DNA from: Gigaspora rosea | Lineage: Eukaryota > Glomeromycota > Glomeromycetes > Diversisporales > Gigasporaceae | Length of the DNA stretch: 64,000 bases | NCBI GenBank assembly: GCA_003550325.1 | Contig: QKWP01000139.1 | Coordinates: forward strand, 339,981 to 403,980 | Reading direction: 5' to 3' | Shown: positions 56,211 to 64,000 of the stretch, piece by piece | Layout of the letters: every line of letters begins with the position of its first letter | Numbering within the stretch: the stretch's first letter is position 1 | Translations under genes and position numbers: made by a program | The notes under the pieces: model-generated | The model's input: only the letters and a program-made list of their open reading frames with translations | What the model was told of the DNA's origin: nothing | Databases searched by the model: none

Positions 56211-57204
56211 TCGGATTATAGCTTTGGGTTTCGGATTATAGCTTTGGGTTTCGGATTATAATTTCGGGGTTTCGGGTTTCGGAGTTTCGATTTTTTTTAA
56301 AAATTCCGAAACTAGTTTCGGTTTATAGCTCTCCCGAAACTAGTTTCGGGTAGGTTTCGTTCCGATGCCATGTTTGATTTGAACTATGCTTAATAAAGAA
56401 TAAATTACTGTAAAAAAATCTTTATCATATATAGTTTTAGATATAAATAATTAGTACACAAAATAGAACATAAAAACTAAATTTTAGCAAAAAGGGGGGT
56501 ATTGTGGACACAGTGGATAATTTTTGATCTACTGGCCTGTTTTGGATGATTTTACTACCAAATGCCCGTCTTAGTGAGACGATTCTAACAAGCACAAAAT
56601 TGTTAAAACCAATCACAGGAACCCAAGATAATTAAAAGTTTATTATGCAAAAATTTGCAGATTTACTAATTAAATTCAAATATATAGAAAATTTATATTT
56701 TGCATAAATAATAATATCTTGTGATCTAGTGATCAGAATTGGATGATTTTTATACCATTCGATTTGTCTCTCTGAGCTGATTCGAATGGTATAAAAAGCA
56801 TCCAATTCTGATTACTAGATTGTAAGATATCTGCTCTGTCCACAATGCTCCCCTGTCCCCATCTCCCTTATATTATATTTTTTATTTTTATTTATTTAAA
56901 TATTTAAATATTTGAAATGTTAATAGCTTATGTATTTATATATTTATAATTTTTGTAGTTGGCTTTTTAAACTAAATATACAAGCAGGTAAACATCTTCA
57001 GCATTGAATATAAATGAAGAGCCTTAATAATAATTTATTTTTTTTATATTAAATGCTAAATTTCTAGAATTATTTATAGATTAATTTTATTTTTTATTTA
57101 ATAAAAAATATATATTGTCAAAATTTCATTATTAGCATAGATTTTCTTTTTTTTTAGCAAGTGCAATAGGGATTTCATCTTTGTTAGAAGGATTAAATGT
57201 TTAT

Positions 57205-58269
57205 TGTTATACTTGAAAATGCTATTATTATAATATATAAATTTGATTATCATCAACTTTTATTTAAGGGTAGGGTGTCAATATTTCCATTTTCATATAA
57301 AATAGATTGTAGATCAACTTTGTATAACCATATTATATGATTTTACATATAAACATCATATGATTCGACCAATGAGGATTATCAAATTTTTGTGTAACCC
57401 AGGAAAAACATAGTGACCTCAGAAAATTTAATTCTATATGAAGTTTATTTTTTTTAAAGAGATGCATTTCTTACAACTTCACTATTATAAACAAGCTTCT
57501 TTAAACTATATATTATATAAATATGGTAAAAATTGACTTAGATAAAAAAAAGTTTTATTAGAAGCATATTTTTATTTACTATATAAAAATTCAATCTACT
57601 ATTTAGATCATATGAAAAATGATCTACGTACACCCTACCCTTAATGCTGATTGTATGAGGTCTCTAATTACTCATACACATGCATATGATCTGGATGTTC
57701 CAAGAATAGATATTAGAATCCTAAATTCATATCCACACATATTACATTTCTCTTTTTACTCATTTTTGTTCTTTTTAATTTATAATTGATTATAATAGAT
57801 AGTTTGTGGAATAGAATAAAATAGTCAAAAATAGTCATTAGTTGTATAGCTTATAAACCATAATTCATGTATATAAACCTACTCTTTTTGCCTTTATAGC
57901 AAAGTGGATTTGGTTTTTCCTTTAATGCATTTAATTAGAATTGAATTCTCACTTGTATTTCTTATTCCCTATTGAATAAAAAGTTTATGTACATGTTCTT
58001 ATACATGTTATAACTATACTTTATTTCTTAGTAAAATCTTATAGTTTTGTTAAGGGAAGTGAGTTTTTATTTGTTATTTATTTGTAGTAAAGTAACCAGC
58101 CTCTTATATTCTTATATATAAGTGTGTTGCTACCTCTTTCACTAAAGCCTTATTTAATTCTCTTTGTTAAGTCATGCACTAACACTATTATTAGCATGCT
58201 ATATTACTATAGTTATAGACTCCATTTATAATTTATTTGTCTTTTGAGAGGTGAATTCCAAGTGTAATA
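57205..58269 (+). repeat. 5' LTR of a Ty3/gypsy-type retrotransposon
   Basis: Starts TGTTATACTT and ends AAGTGTAATA, an inverted pair once the final CA is allowed to have become TA. Homologous over its length to 62884-63545 (shared blocks: GATCTGGAT, AATAGATATT, CTCTTTTTGCCTTT then GCAAAGTGGATTTGG, TTATTTGTAGTAAAGTAACC, TTTTGAGAG-TGAATTCCAAG). A 375-bp MITE (57267-57641) is inserted near its start. No clear 5-bp target duplication around the whole element. Confidence 0.85.
57267..57641. mobile_element. 375-bp TIR element inside the 5' LTR
   Basis: Inverted termini AGGGTAGGGTGT / ACACCCTACCCT with TA on each side (57265-57266 and 57642-57643), and GTAGATCA words in both arms. The 3' LTR lacks it, so it inserted after retrotransposition. 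A TA target fits Tc1/mariner-type MITEs. Confidence 0.85.
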
Positions 58270-58599
58270 CTCTTAGTGCTGAACTATGAGATAGAAGCTT
58301 AGCAGTTATCTGAATTGTAAAATTTAATTAATAGTAATTAGTTATTACTAACTTTTAAGTTGTGTATATAATTAATTATATCGTGTTTCTCTACAAAAAT
58401 TAAAATATAATTATCAACATACACTTTATCCTAGTACTGGACCAGCAATATAGCAACAAATTCAAAAATTGTGGCATATTATTCTTGTCAATTGTGTAAT
58501 TCTGTTGCAAGAAATATTACTATACAGTTTATTAGTTTTTGAACTTGGTTTATTGTAATATACCCTGTGCTTTCTTATACTAATTGTACAGTTTATATT

Positions 58600-60420
58600 T
58601 TCTATTAATACAACAAGCTACTAATTCACCAAGAGAACATTTTTGTACTTTACTTTATACTTGTAGATATACTGCAGACCCTGGATTTGATACATTAGTT
58701 GACCAACTTCAACGAACAAACAAATTTGAACTTGACCCTTTTATTGTTCTTTATACTCAAACACTACTACTATAGCAGTTGAAAATTCTAATTCTAATTC
58801 TGACCTAGAACTTAACAGATTATTTCAAACTCCTTTACCAATACTATAGTACAAAATACCAATATTCAAGCTATCTTGACTACTATAACCAAAAGGAGCC
58901 TATTTTATGAAAAATAAAACCATTTTATAGAGATAGAACTCAGGATCCTCAAGCTTGGTTAAAAAGTTTTGAAAAAGCTGCTATAGCTAATAGATGGAAT
59001 ACTAAATGAAAGTGTAAAATTATTTCTGCCTTTTTATAAAGAAATGCAGATGAATAGCAACAAACCTATTTTAGAACTTACTAACTTGCTAACCTAGCTA
59101 ATGCTAATAGAGATTGGAATACCACTTCTACTGCTTTTAAAAATAATATTTGTATACAGTACTGGAAAAACAAATGGTTAAGGGACCTTGATACATTAAA
59201 ACAACTACCTAGAAAATTTATTAAACTATAATAGTAAATTTAAAATAGTAAAAAAAGAATAGTAACTAGAGAAAATAATATGCTTGAGATAAATTATTTC
59301 AAAATAAATTGAGACCAGACTTATTTTCTTTTTTTTAATGCATAATCTAGCATATTTGAATACAATTTTGATTTTAATTTATACTAGTTTCCAAATTTGG
59401 TTATAGTAAACCGTGTTATCCGTGTCAAAGTGTCAAAACGGGTGACCTGGATCACTGATTTGAAATCTGGGTCAAATCAGTTGGTATGTTAATTCATTTG
59501 AATAATTCAGTAATTCGTTCTGTATATTAAATCATGTCATTTTATTTAATAGAAAACCTACTTTATTGCTATTTGACTCAAAACTTTACTTTGAAGATTG
59601 ACTGAGAGTATATAACTTTTTAACATTTGCCTTAACAAAATGAATACCTTCATAGGGTAATTAATTTGTTGTTTCACCTTATTGATATTAAATATGGATA
59701 TTTTGCAAATTCACAAGATTTGAGTACATGATTTCATTTAGTTTTGCTCTATCTCTACAATCTTACAGATAAATTACTGATTTTTAACTTTTAAACTAGT
59801 GACTTGTCAAATGTCTAGTATTTTTTTTAAGAGATTTATGAATTTATATTATCGTGATTATTATTCTAAATGAAAGAATAAACTGTAAATAGTAAATGCT
59901 TGTTTTTTATTTTCATTTTTGCTTTATCAATAAGTGACAATTATTCATTGATTCAAAGATTCTGAACTGACAGGAATCAATAAATGACACATAACATATA
60001 TAAAACCCATTTTTACCTAGGTAACCCAATTTCAATTCACACGGGTGACCCGTGTGATGAAATTGCATCTGGCTTATACCCATAAACAAAACACTGACTT
60101 TGCTACTGATACTAATCCAGTTTTGACTAAAGAATCTAAAAGTTGTGAAAAAGAATTTAATTCACTAAACAAATGCAACAATTGAGTTTAAATTATACTA
60201 TTATAGAATCTGCTCTTACTGTCCAAACTAAATAACTTTCATGAAAATACTAACAAGAAAAATACTAACTTTAGTTGCTTTAGATATAGAGAATCTGGTT
60301 ACTATGCAAATTGTCTAGCTAAAAGGTTACTATCAACAGAACAACAATACCAAGCCTCTAACCAAAATAAAAGCAAACAAAATAGAAATATAAATTTTGT
60401 TGAAGTTGAGTATATAGATG
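58600..60420 (+). pseudogene. Retrotransposon gag remnant with degenerate zinc knuckle
   Basis: Pieces such as TQDPQAWLKSFEKAAIANRW (near 58935-59000) and WKNKWLRDLDTLKQL (near 59160-59210) resemble the capsid part of gypsy-type gag. Near 60265-60325 the sequence reads CFRYRESGYYANC: a CCHC knuckle in which the second cysteine and the histidine both appear as tyrosine (TGT to TAT, CAT to TAT). A segment about 59240-60065 between these parts has no coding match and includes the palindrome CACGGGTGACCCGTG, so it is probably another insertion. Confidence 0.65.
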
Positions 60421-60819
60421 AAGTCTAGATTACTTATCACCAACCTATTCTACCAATAGAAAGGAACAAAAAGAAAACAAAAGCAGTCTAAATCTGTTAA
60501 AGAACATACTTTTAAAAATAAAACTTATCAAATACCAACCAATATAGAAGAAATTTTCATAGAAATAGAACAAAATATACTTCCAATAAAGAAAATATTA
60601 AAGAAATTGCTCTTTGTAGTTAACCAATTCAACTCTTATAATATTTCTGATGATTTATTAGAATTAACTACCTATATACATATAGCCAACTCTTATAATA
60701 TCCAATTAATAATGTAATCTGGCAAAGAACTTGCAAAAAAAAAGCACCCAATACAGAAGCTAACTACTTGCAAACTAATAGCTCTCATAAAACTATAGCT
60801 ATAGATACCATGTCCATAT

Positions 60820-61330
60820 TAAAGAAAATCCTATCATTGCTATTTTTGATTCAGGTTAGTAATACCACTGAAATTGATTTTTGAAAAAGGCCTATTTCAG
60901 GTTTATTAGAGCAAATTAAAATTTTTTATAAAGAAGAGCAAATAAAATTTATATATTTATATTTCTTATAATTTTGTCTATTTAAAAAAAGTATCAAAAA
61001 ATTTCAGGTTTTAAGTAAGTTAAATTAGTTGTATTTGAAATTATTGTAATATGAATGACAAGCGAAGTGAATCATTAAATATAAGTGAAAAGGGTTGATG
61101 AATTTACTTTCAAGGACTGAAATACACTCACAGAAATAAGTTAGACCGATGCTGATGAAAATAGGTCAAAAACAATTTCAGAATCAAAATTTTAATTTTG
61201 GGTTTTCAAGTCTATATTCTCATGTATAATTCAGGTGCTGCTGTTAGCATTATTACTAGAAAACTAATAGACAAGCTAGAACTTGAAACTGACCAACCTT
61301 CCAAAACTGTAGTTTTATAGCAATACTAAA
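60820..61330 (+). pseudogene. Retrotransposon aspartic protease, interrupted
   Basis: The reading IIAIFDSG breaks at 60856 and resumes at 61229 with the same DSG followed by AAVSIITRKLIDKL. D-S-G-A is the active-site triad of retropepsins. The break is an insertion of 372 bp (60857-61228). Confidence 0.8.
60857..61228. mobile_element. 372-bp insertion within the protease active site
   Basis: Exact 8-bp duplication ATTCAGGT (60849-60856 and 61229-61236). Inverted subterminal words CTGAAATTGATTTTTGA near 60869 and TCAAAAACAATTTCAG near 61167, with AGGCCTATTT / AAATAGGT next to them. Termini proper (TAGTAATACC / inverse TATACATGAG) match only weakly. The 8-bp duplication suggests hAT. Non-coding. 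Confidence 0.82.
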
Positions 61331-61471
61331 ACTTTGGGAATAATTACCAATATAAAAATAACTATCCTGCAAGTAATTGAATCCCAAAAAGAAACCTATT
61401 GCTAGAAACAGATTGGTTTAGTAAATCTAAGTTAAATTAGATTTGCTAAAAATACTCTATATATTAAATAA

Positions 61472-61660
61472 TTGGAAAAACAAGTTATTATTAATGTTAT
61501 CCATGTTAGCAATAATATTCTAATTCAGAAATTAAAAGAATTTACTAATGAAGATGAGTGGATTAATAAACTAGAGAAGGATAATAAAGAGATTCAAGCC
61601 TGCTATACTAATGAATATGTCTCTAAGGATAATGTCTTATTTTATAATTCTTGAACTAAA
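61472..61660 (+). pseudogene. Linker region between protease and reverse transcriptase
   Basis: A 60-codon frame (IQKLKEFTNEDEWINKLEKD, then NKEIQACYTNEYVS) of soluble character lying between the protease and RT remnants. Likely part of the original pol polyprotein; no domain recognised. Confidence 0.45.
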
Positions 61661-61879
61661 TATAATTCTGCTATATATTTGACCAATACTTTACCATACT
61701 ATAATAAATGGGATAAAAGTTTATTTGATATCAACTCTGAATTACTATCTGAACAATAAGACCAAGTTGTAGACCTGCTTAATGAAATTCCTCAAGTCTA
61801 TGCTAAAAAAAATTTGTAAATCTGAACAAACTGTTGGATTAGGACAGACCAATATGAAATCAATATTAGAGATACTAAA

Positions 61880-62615
61880 TCCATAAGACAGCAACCTTAT
61901 AGTATGTTTTTGGATAAACAAGATTTTTTTAAACAAGAAATTCTTTGCAATGAAGAAACAAGGAATTATACAGAAAACTAAAAGTTCTTGGGCTTCTCCT
62001 ATTGTGTTAGTACCAAAAAAAATAGTAAAAAAAGGATATATATTAATTATTATAAATTGAATAATGTTACTAAAAAGAACATTTACTCTTTATCTAACAT
62101 TAATAAAATCTTGATTGTCTTTAATAGATCAAAATGGTTTACAAGTCTTGACTTGGCCAGTGGATATTAGCAAGTTGGAATGAAACCAGAAGATAAAATA
62201 AAAACAGCTTTTGTTACCAATTTAGCACTTATAAATTTAATATTATCCCTTTTGGGTTATATAATGCTTCTTCTATATTTATGTTTAAGCCTATTTATTA
62301 ACAAATTTGTAGTTTTATATTTGGATAATATAACTATTTATTCAAAAATTTTTAATAAATATTTGAATCATGTTTATCAAGTTTTAAAGAAATTGGAAAA
62401 GGCTTATCTAAAATTAAACTTAGAAAAATGCTCTTTTTTTCTAAATACAATCAAATTTTTATGACATGTAATTAATGAAAATAGAATTTCTTCTGATAAA
62501 AAAAGCTTATTAAAAATAAAGACTTTTTTGTACCAAAATCTCTCAAACAACTTTGTAAATTTTTAGGTCTTGCCTTTTATTATAGAAAATCTATCCAAAG
62601 GTTTTCTAAAATAGG
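61880..62615 (+). pseudogene. Retrotransposon reverse transcriptase remnant
   Basis: Frames 61988-62170 and 62180-62464 read SWASPIVLVPKK-like, INYYKLNNVTKKNIYSL, FTSLDLASGY and VVLYLDNITIYSK, then LEKCSFFLNTIKFL. These are the ordered motifs of Ty3/gypsy RT. The catalytic YLDD appears as YLDN (GAT to AAT), and stops follow SGY and KFL. A KFLGLAFYYRKSI-like start of the connection follows near 62560. Truncated near 62615. Inactive. Confidence 0.85.
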
Positions 62616-62883
62616 ATCCAGACATATCTCATATAGGTTATAACTGGGTTTTGGCCAATTTTGACCGAAATTGCTAAAAATAACAAAACTACATTTTTTT
62701 AAATAACTTCTGATTCAATAATCAGAATTGAATAAACTTTTTTTGTTAGATGCACCTTTCTAAGAGCTTCATTTCAACAAAGTTTATTTAAATTGGATTA
62801 CTAGATGGCAAGATAATTGGCAAAAACTGTTTTTTCTTACTTGATATTACTTATGAAGCTCATAATTAAGCATGAGAAAAATA
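62616..62883. repeat. Unassigned repeat between RT remnant and 3' LTR
   Basis: No coding match. Words such as TAGATGCACCTTTCTAAGAGC and ATTGGATTACTAGATGGCAAG, in part, resemble the sequence at 63893-64000 and the arms of 29155-32295, suggesting a third element that replaced the end of pol. Confidence 0.4.
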
Positions 62884-63545
62884 TATTATACTTGAAAATG
62901 CTATTATGGTGTAAGATCTCTGATTACTTATGCACAATCATTTATATGATCTGGATAATTATAGAATAGATATTCAGAATCTTAAATTCATGTCTACCCA
63001 TATTATATTTCTTTTTTTACTTATTGTATTTTTATAATAATTCTTTTTGTTCTTTTTAATTTATAATTAATTATAGTAGATAGTCTGTAAAATAGAATAA
63101 AATAATTATTAGTAGTATAGATTGTAAATCACAATCATGTATATAAACCCACTCTTTTTGCCTTTGCAGCAAAGTGGATTTGGTTTTCCTTATAATACAT
63201 TTAGTTAGAATTAAATTCTTTTTTGTATTTCATATTCTCTATTAAATAATAAAATCTTTGTACTGTATATGTTCTTATATATATTAAAAACTATATTTTA
63301 TTTTCTTAGTAGAATTTTATAGTTTAGTTAAGGAAAGTGTGTTCTTATTTGTTATTTATTTGTAGTAAAGTAACCAACCTCTTATATCCTTATATATAAG
63401 TATAGTGGCTTCTTTCTTTAAAGCCTTATTTAATTTTCTTTGATAAGTTATACACTAATACTATTATTAGCCTGCTATATTACTATAGTTATAGTCTTCA
63501 TACTGTCTCTTAAATTCTTTTGAGAGATGAATTCCAAGTGTGATA
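62884..63545 (+). repeat. 3' LTR of the Ty3/gypsy-type retrotransposon
   Basis: 662 bp, starting TATTATACTT (TGTTATACTT in the 5' LTR) and ending AAGTGTGATA. Divergence from the 5' LTR is visible to the eye at perhaps every eighth to tenth base, so the insertion is not recent. Confidence 0.85.
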
Positions 63546-63734
63546 ATATCTTTTGTTTGAGCTTTGTCTTTAGTCATTTTGCAAAAAAGGTTTTATCTAA
63601 TAACTATAGTTTCAGTAGTTTTCCTGCCAACAGAAGCCTTATAATACAAGAAGACATTTATGTACTAACCATTTTTTAATGATTCTTAAACCAAAAAAAG
63701 TAAACTTTAATTTTATTTATTTTTTCTTATAAAT

Positions 63735-64000
63735 ATATAAATACAGTCGTCACTTTCTATAATCACCAAGTCCGTCGCACCCTATTTTGGTGATTGTAAA
63801 GAGGTGTGACTATAAATAAAATACCTCATTATGGTCATTTATAGGCGAAATGTAGAGTGCTTCCATCTAAATTTTTTCCTTACTAAGTTAATGATACATG
63901 TCCACTAATTTAAAGTTGTAGAGCTCGTCGAGACGCATCTAATGGTGGTTACTTCATCCAAATCGGCCCAGTGGATGGCAAGATATCATCGAACAATGAT
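63735..64000. repeat. Element remnants at the window edge
   Basis: ACAGTCGTCACTTTCTATAA then TCACCAAGTCCG near 63745 looks like a pogo-type terminus. TTTAAAGTTGTAGAGCTCGT and ACGCATCTAATGG (63910-63945) match the arm words of 29155-32295. Both are cut by the window end. Confidence 0.4.

Larger units (their letters stand above)
52486..56376 (+). mobile_element. hAT transposon, 3.9 kb
   Basis: Ends CAAAGATGGCACCGAAACC and, inverted, CAAACATGGCATCGGAACGA then AACC. Exact 8-bp duplication ATTTGAAC (52478-52485, 56377-56384). The empty site ATTATTTGAACTATGCTT is preserved, inverted, at 3681-3700. Subterminal arrays of CCCGAAACCTCA words (52545-52670) and GGTTTCGGATTATAGCTTTG-type words (56210-56350) probably served as transposase-binding sites. 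It encodes a hAT transposase at 53470-55904. Confidence 0.95.
52389..56877. mobile_element. TIR element family C, copy B, interrupted by hAT
   Basis: Left end TATAAGGGGGATGGGG and right end, inverted, TATAAGGGAGATGGGG. The right part (56385-56877) carries, in reverse, the modules of copy A at 2688-3784: GTATTGTGGACAC, GGATGATTTTACTACC, CAATCACAGG, and the palindrome around GATTTGTCTCTCTG. The left part (52389-52485) carries GTATTGTGGACAGGTTAAAG. Without the hAT it would be about 590 bp. Confidence 0.8.
57205..63545 (+). mobile_element. Decayed Ty3/gypsy-type LTR retrotransposon
   Basis: Two LTRs enclose, in order, gag-like sequence (58600-60350), a zinc knuckle (60265-60325), an aspartic protease (60825-61330, split), and reverse transcriptase (61880-62610). 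No RNase H or integrase could be read; the coding region stops near 62620 in repeat sequence before the 3' LTR. Stops and frameshifts are everywhere. Inserts at 57267-57641 and 60857-61228 are later elements. Confidence 0.85.

Noticed and set aside
59240-60065. Defined transposon between gag fragments
   Set aside because: CACGGGTGACCCGTG and ACGGGTGACC words suggest one, but I could not find matching termini or a target duplication, so it is only mentioned under the gag remnant.
62862-62883. TAAGCATGAGAAAAATATATT as a second copy of the RING-transposon terminus
   Set aside because: Matches only the first eight or nine bases of the TIR and has no partner end or duplication.

Overview
This is a eukaryotic, fungal-type window: extremely A/T-rich, gene-poor, full of transposable elements, and containing divergent F-box/leucine-rich genes of the kind that is strongly expanded in arbuscular mycorrhizal fungi (Glomeromycotina, e.g. 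Rhizophagus or Gigaspora). That placement is inferred from F-box protein style, base composition and repeat content; no rRNA, tRNA or housekeeping gene is present to confirm it.

Layout. 1-5.5 kb: minisatellites and non-coding elements, including a long-palindrome element (2044-2674) abutting a second element family (2688-3784). 6.2-11.7 kb: two convergent, apparently intact single-exon F-box paralogues (6278-7789 + and 10165-11655 -) with small TIR elements between them. 12.6-23.3 kb: degenerate tandem repeats and several hAT-type non-autonomous elements with 8-bp target duplications, the most striking being 16268-17737, an array of alternating palindromes. 24463-27857: a complete 3.4-kb DNA transposon with TIRs and a 9-bp target duplication, encoding a four-exon, about 822-residue protein that I read as a DDE-type transposase carrying a C-terminal RING-H2 finger; this is the best candidate here for an undescribed system. 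28-41 kb: gene-empty, nested MITE-like elements, several with exact target duplications. 41.7-43.1 kb: a decayed third F-box copy, followed by a higher-order satellite.

44.5-52.1 kb: a decayed LINE (minus strand; ORF1 with zinc knuckle, ORF2 with endonuclease, YADD reverse transcriptase and C-terminal zinc motif), split by a 2.2-kb insertion. 52389-56877: a TIR element into which a 3.9-kb hAT transposon (52486-56376) has jumped; the uninterrupted site survives in the related copy at 2688-3784. 57205-63545: a decayed Ty3/gypsy-type LTR retrotransposon with gag, protease and reverse transcriptase remnants but no recognisable RNase H or integrase; its protease active site is split by a 372-bp insertion.

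Only the two F-box genes look like functional host genes. Both DNA transposase genes carry a one-base excess in an A homopolymer; the hAT gene also has a nonsense codon. The rest is a record of repeated element insertion and A/T-ward decay.
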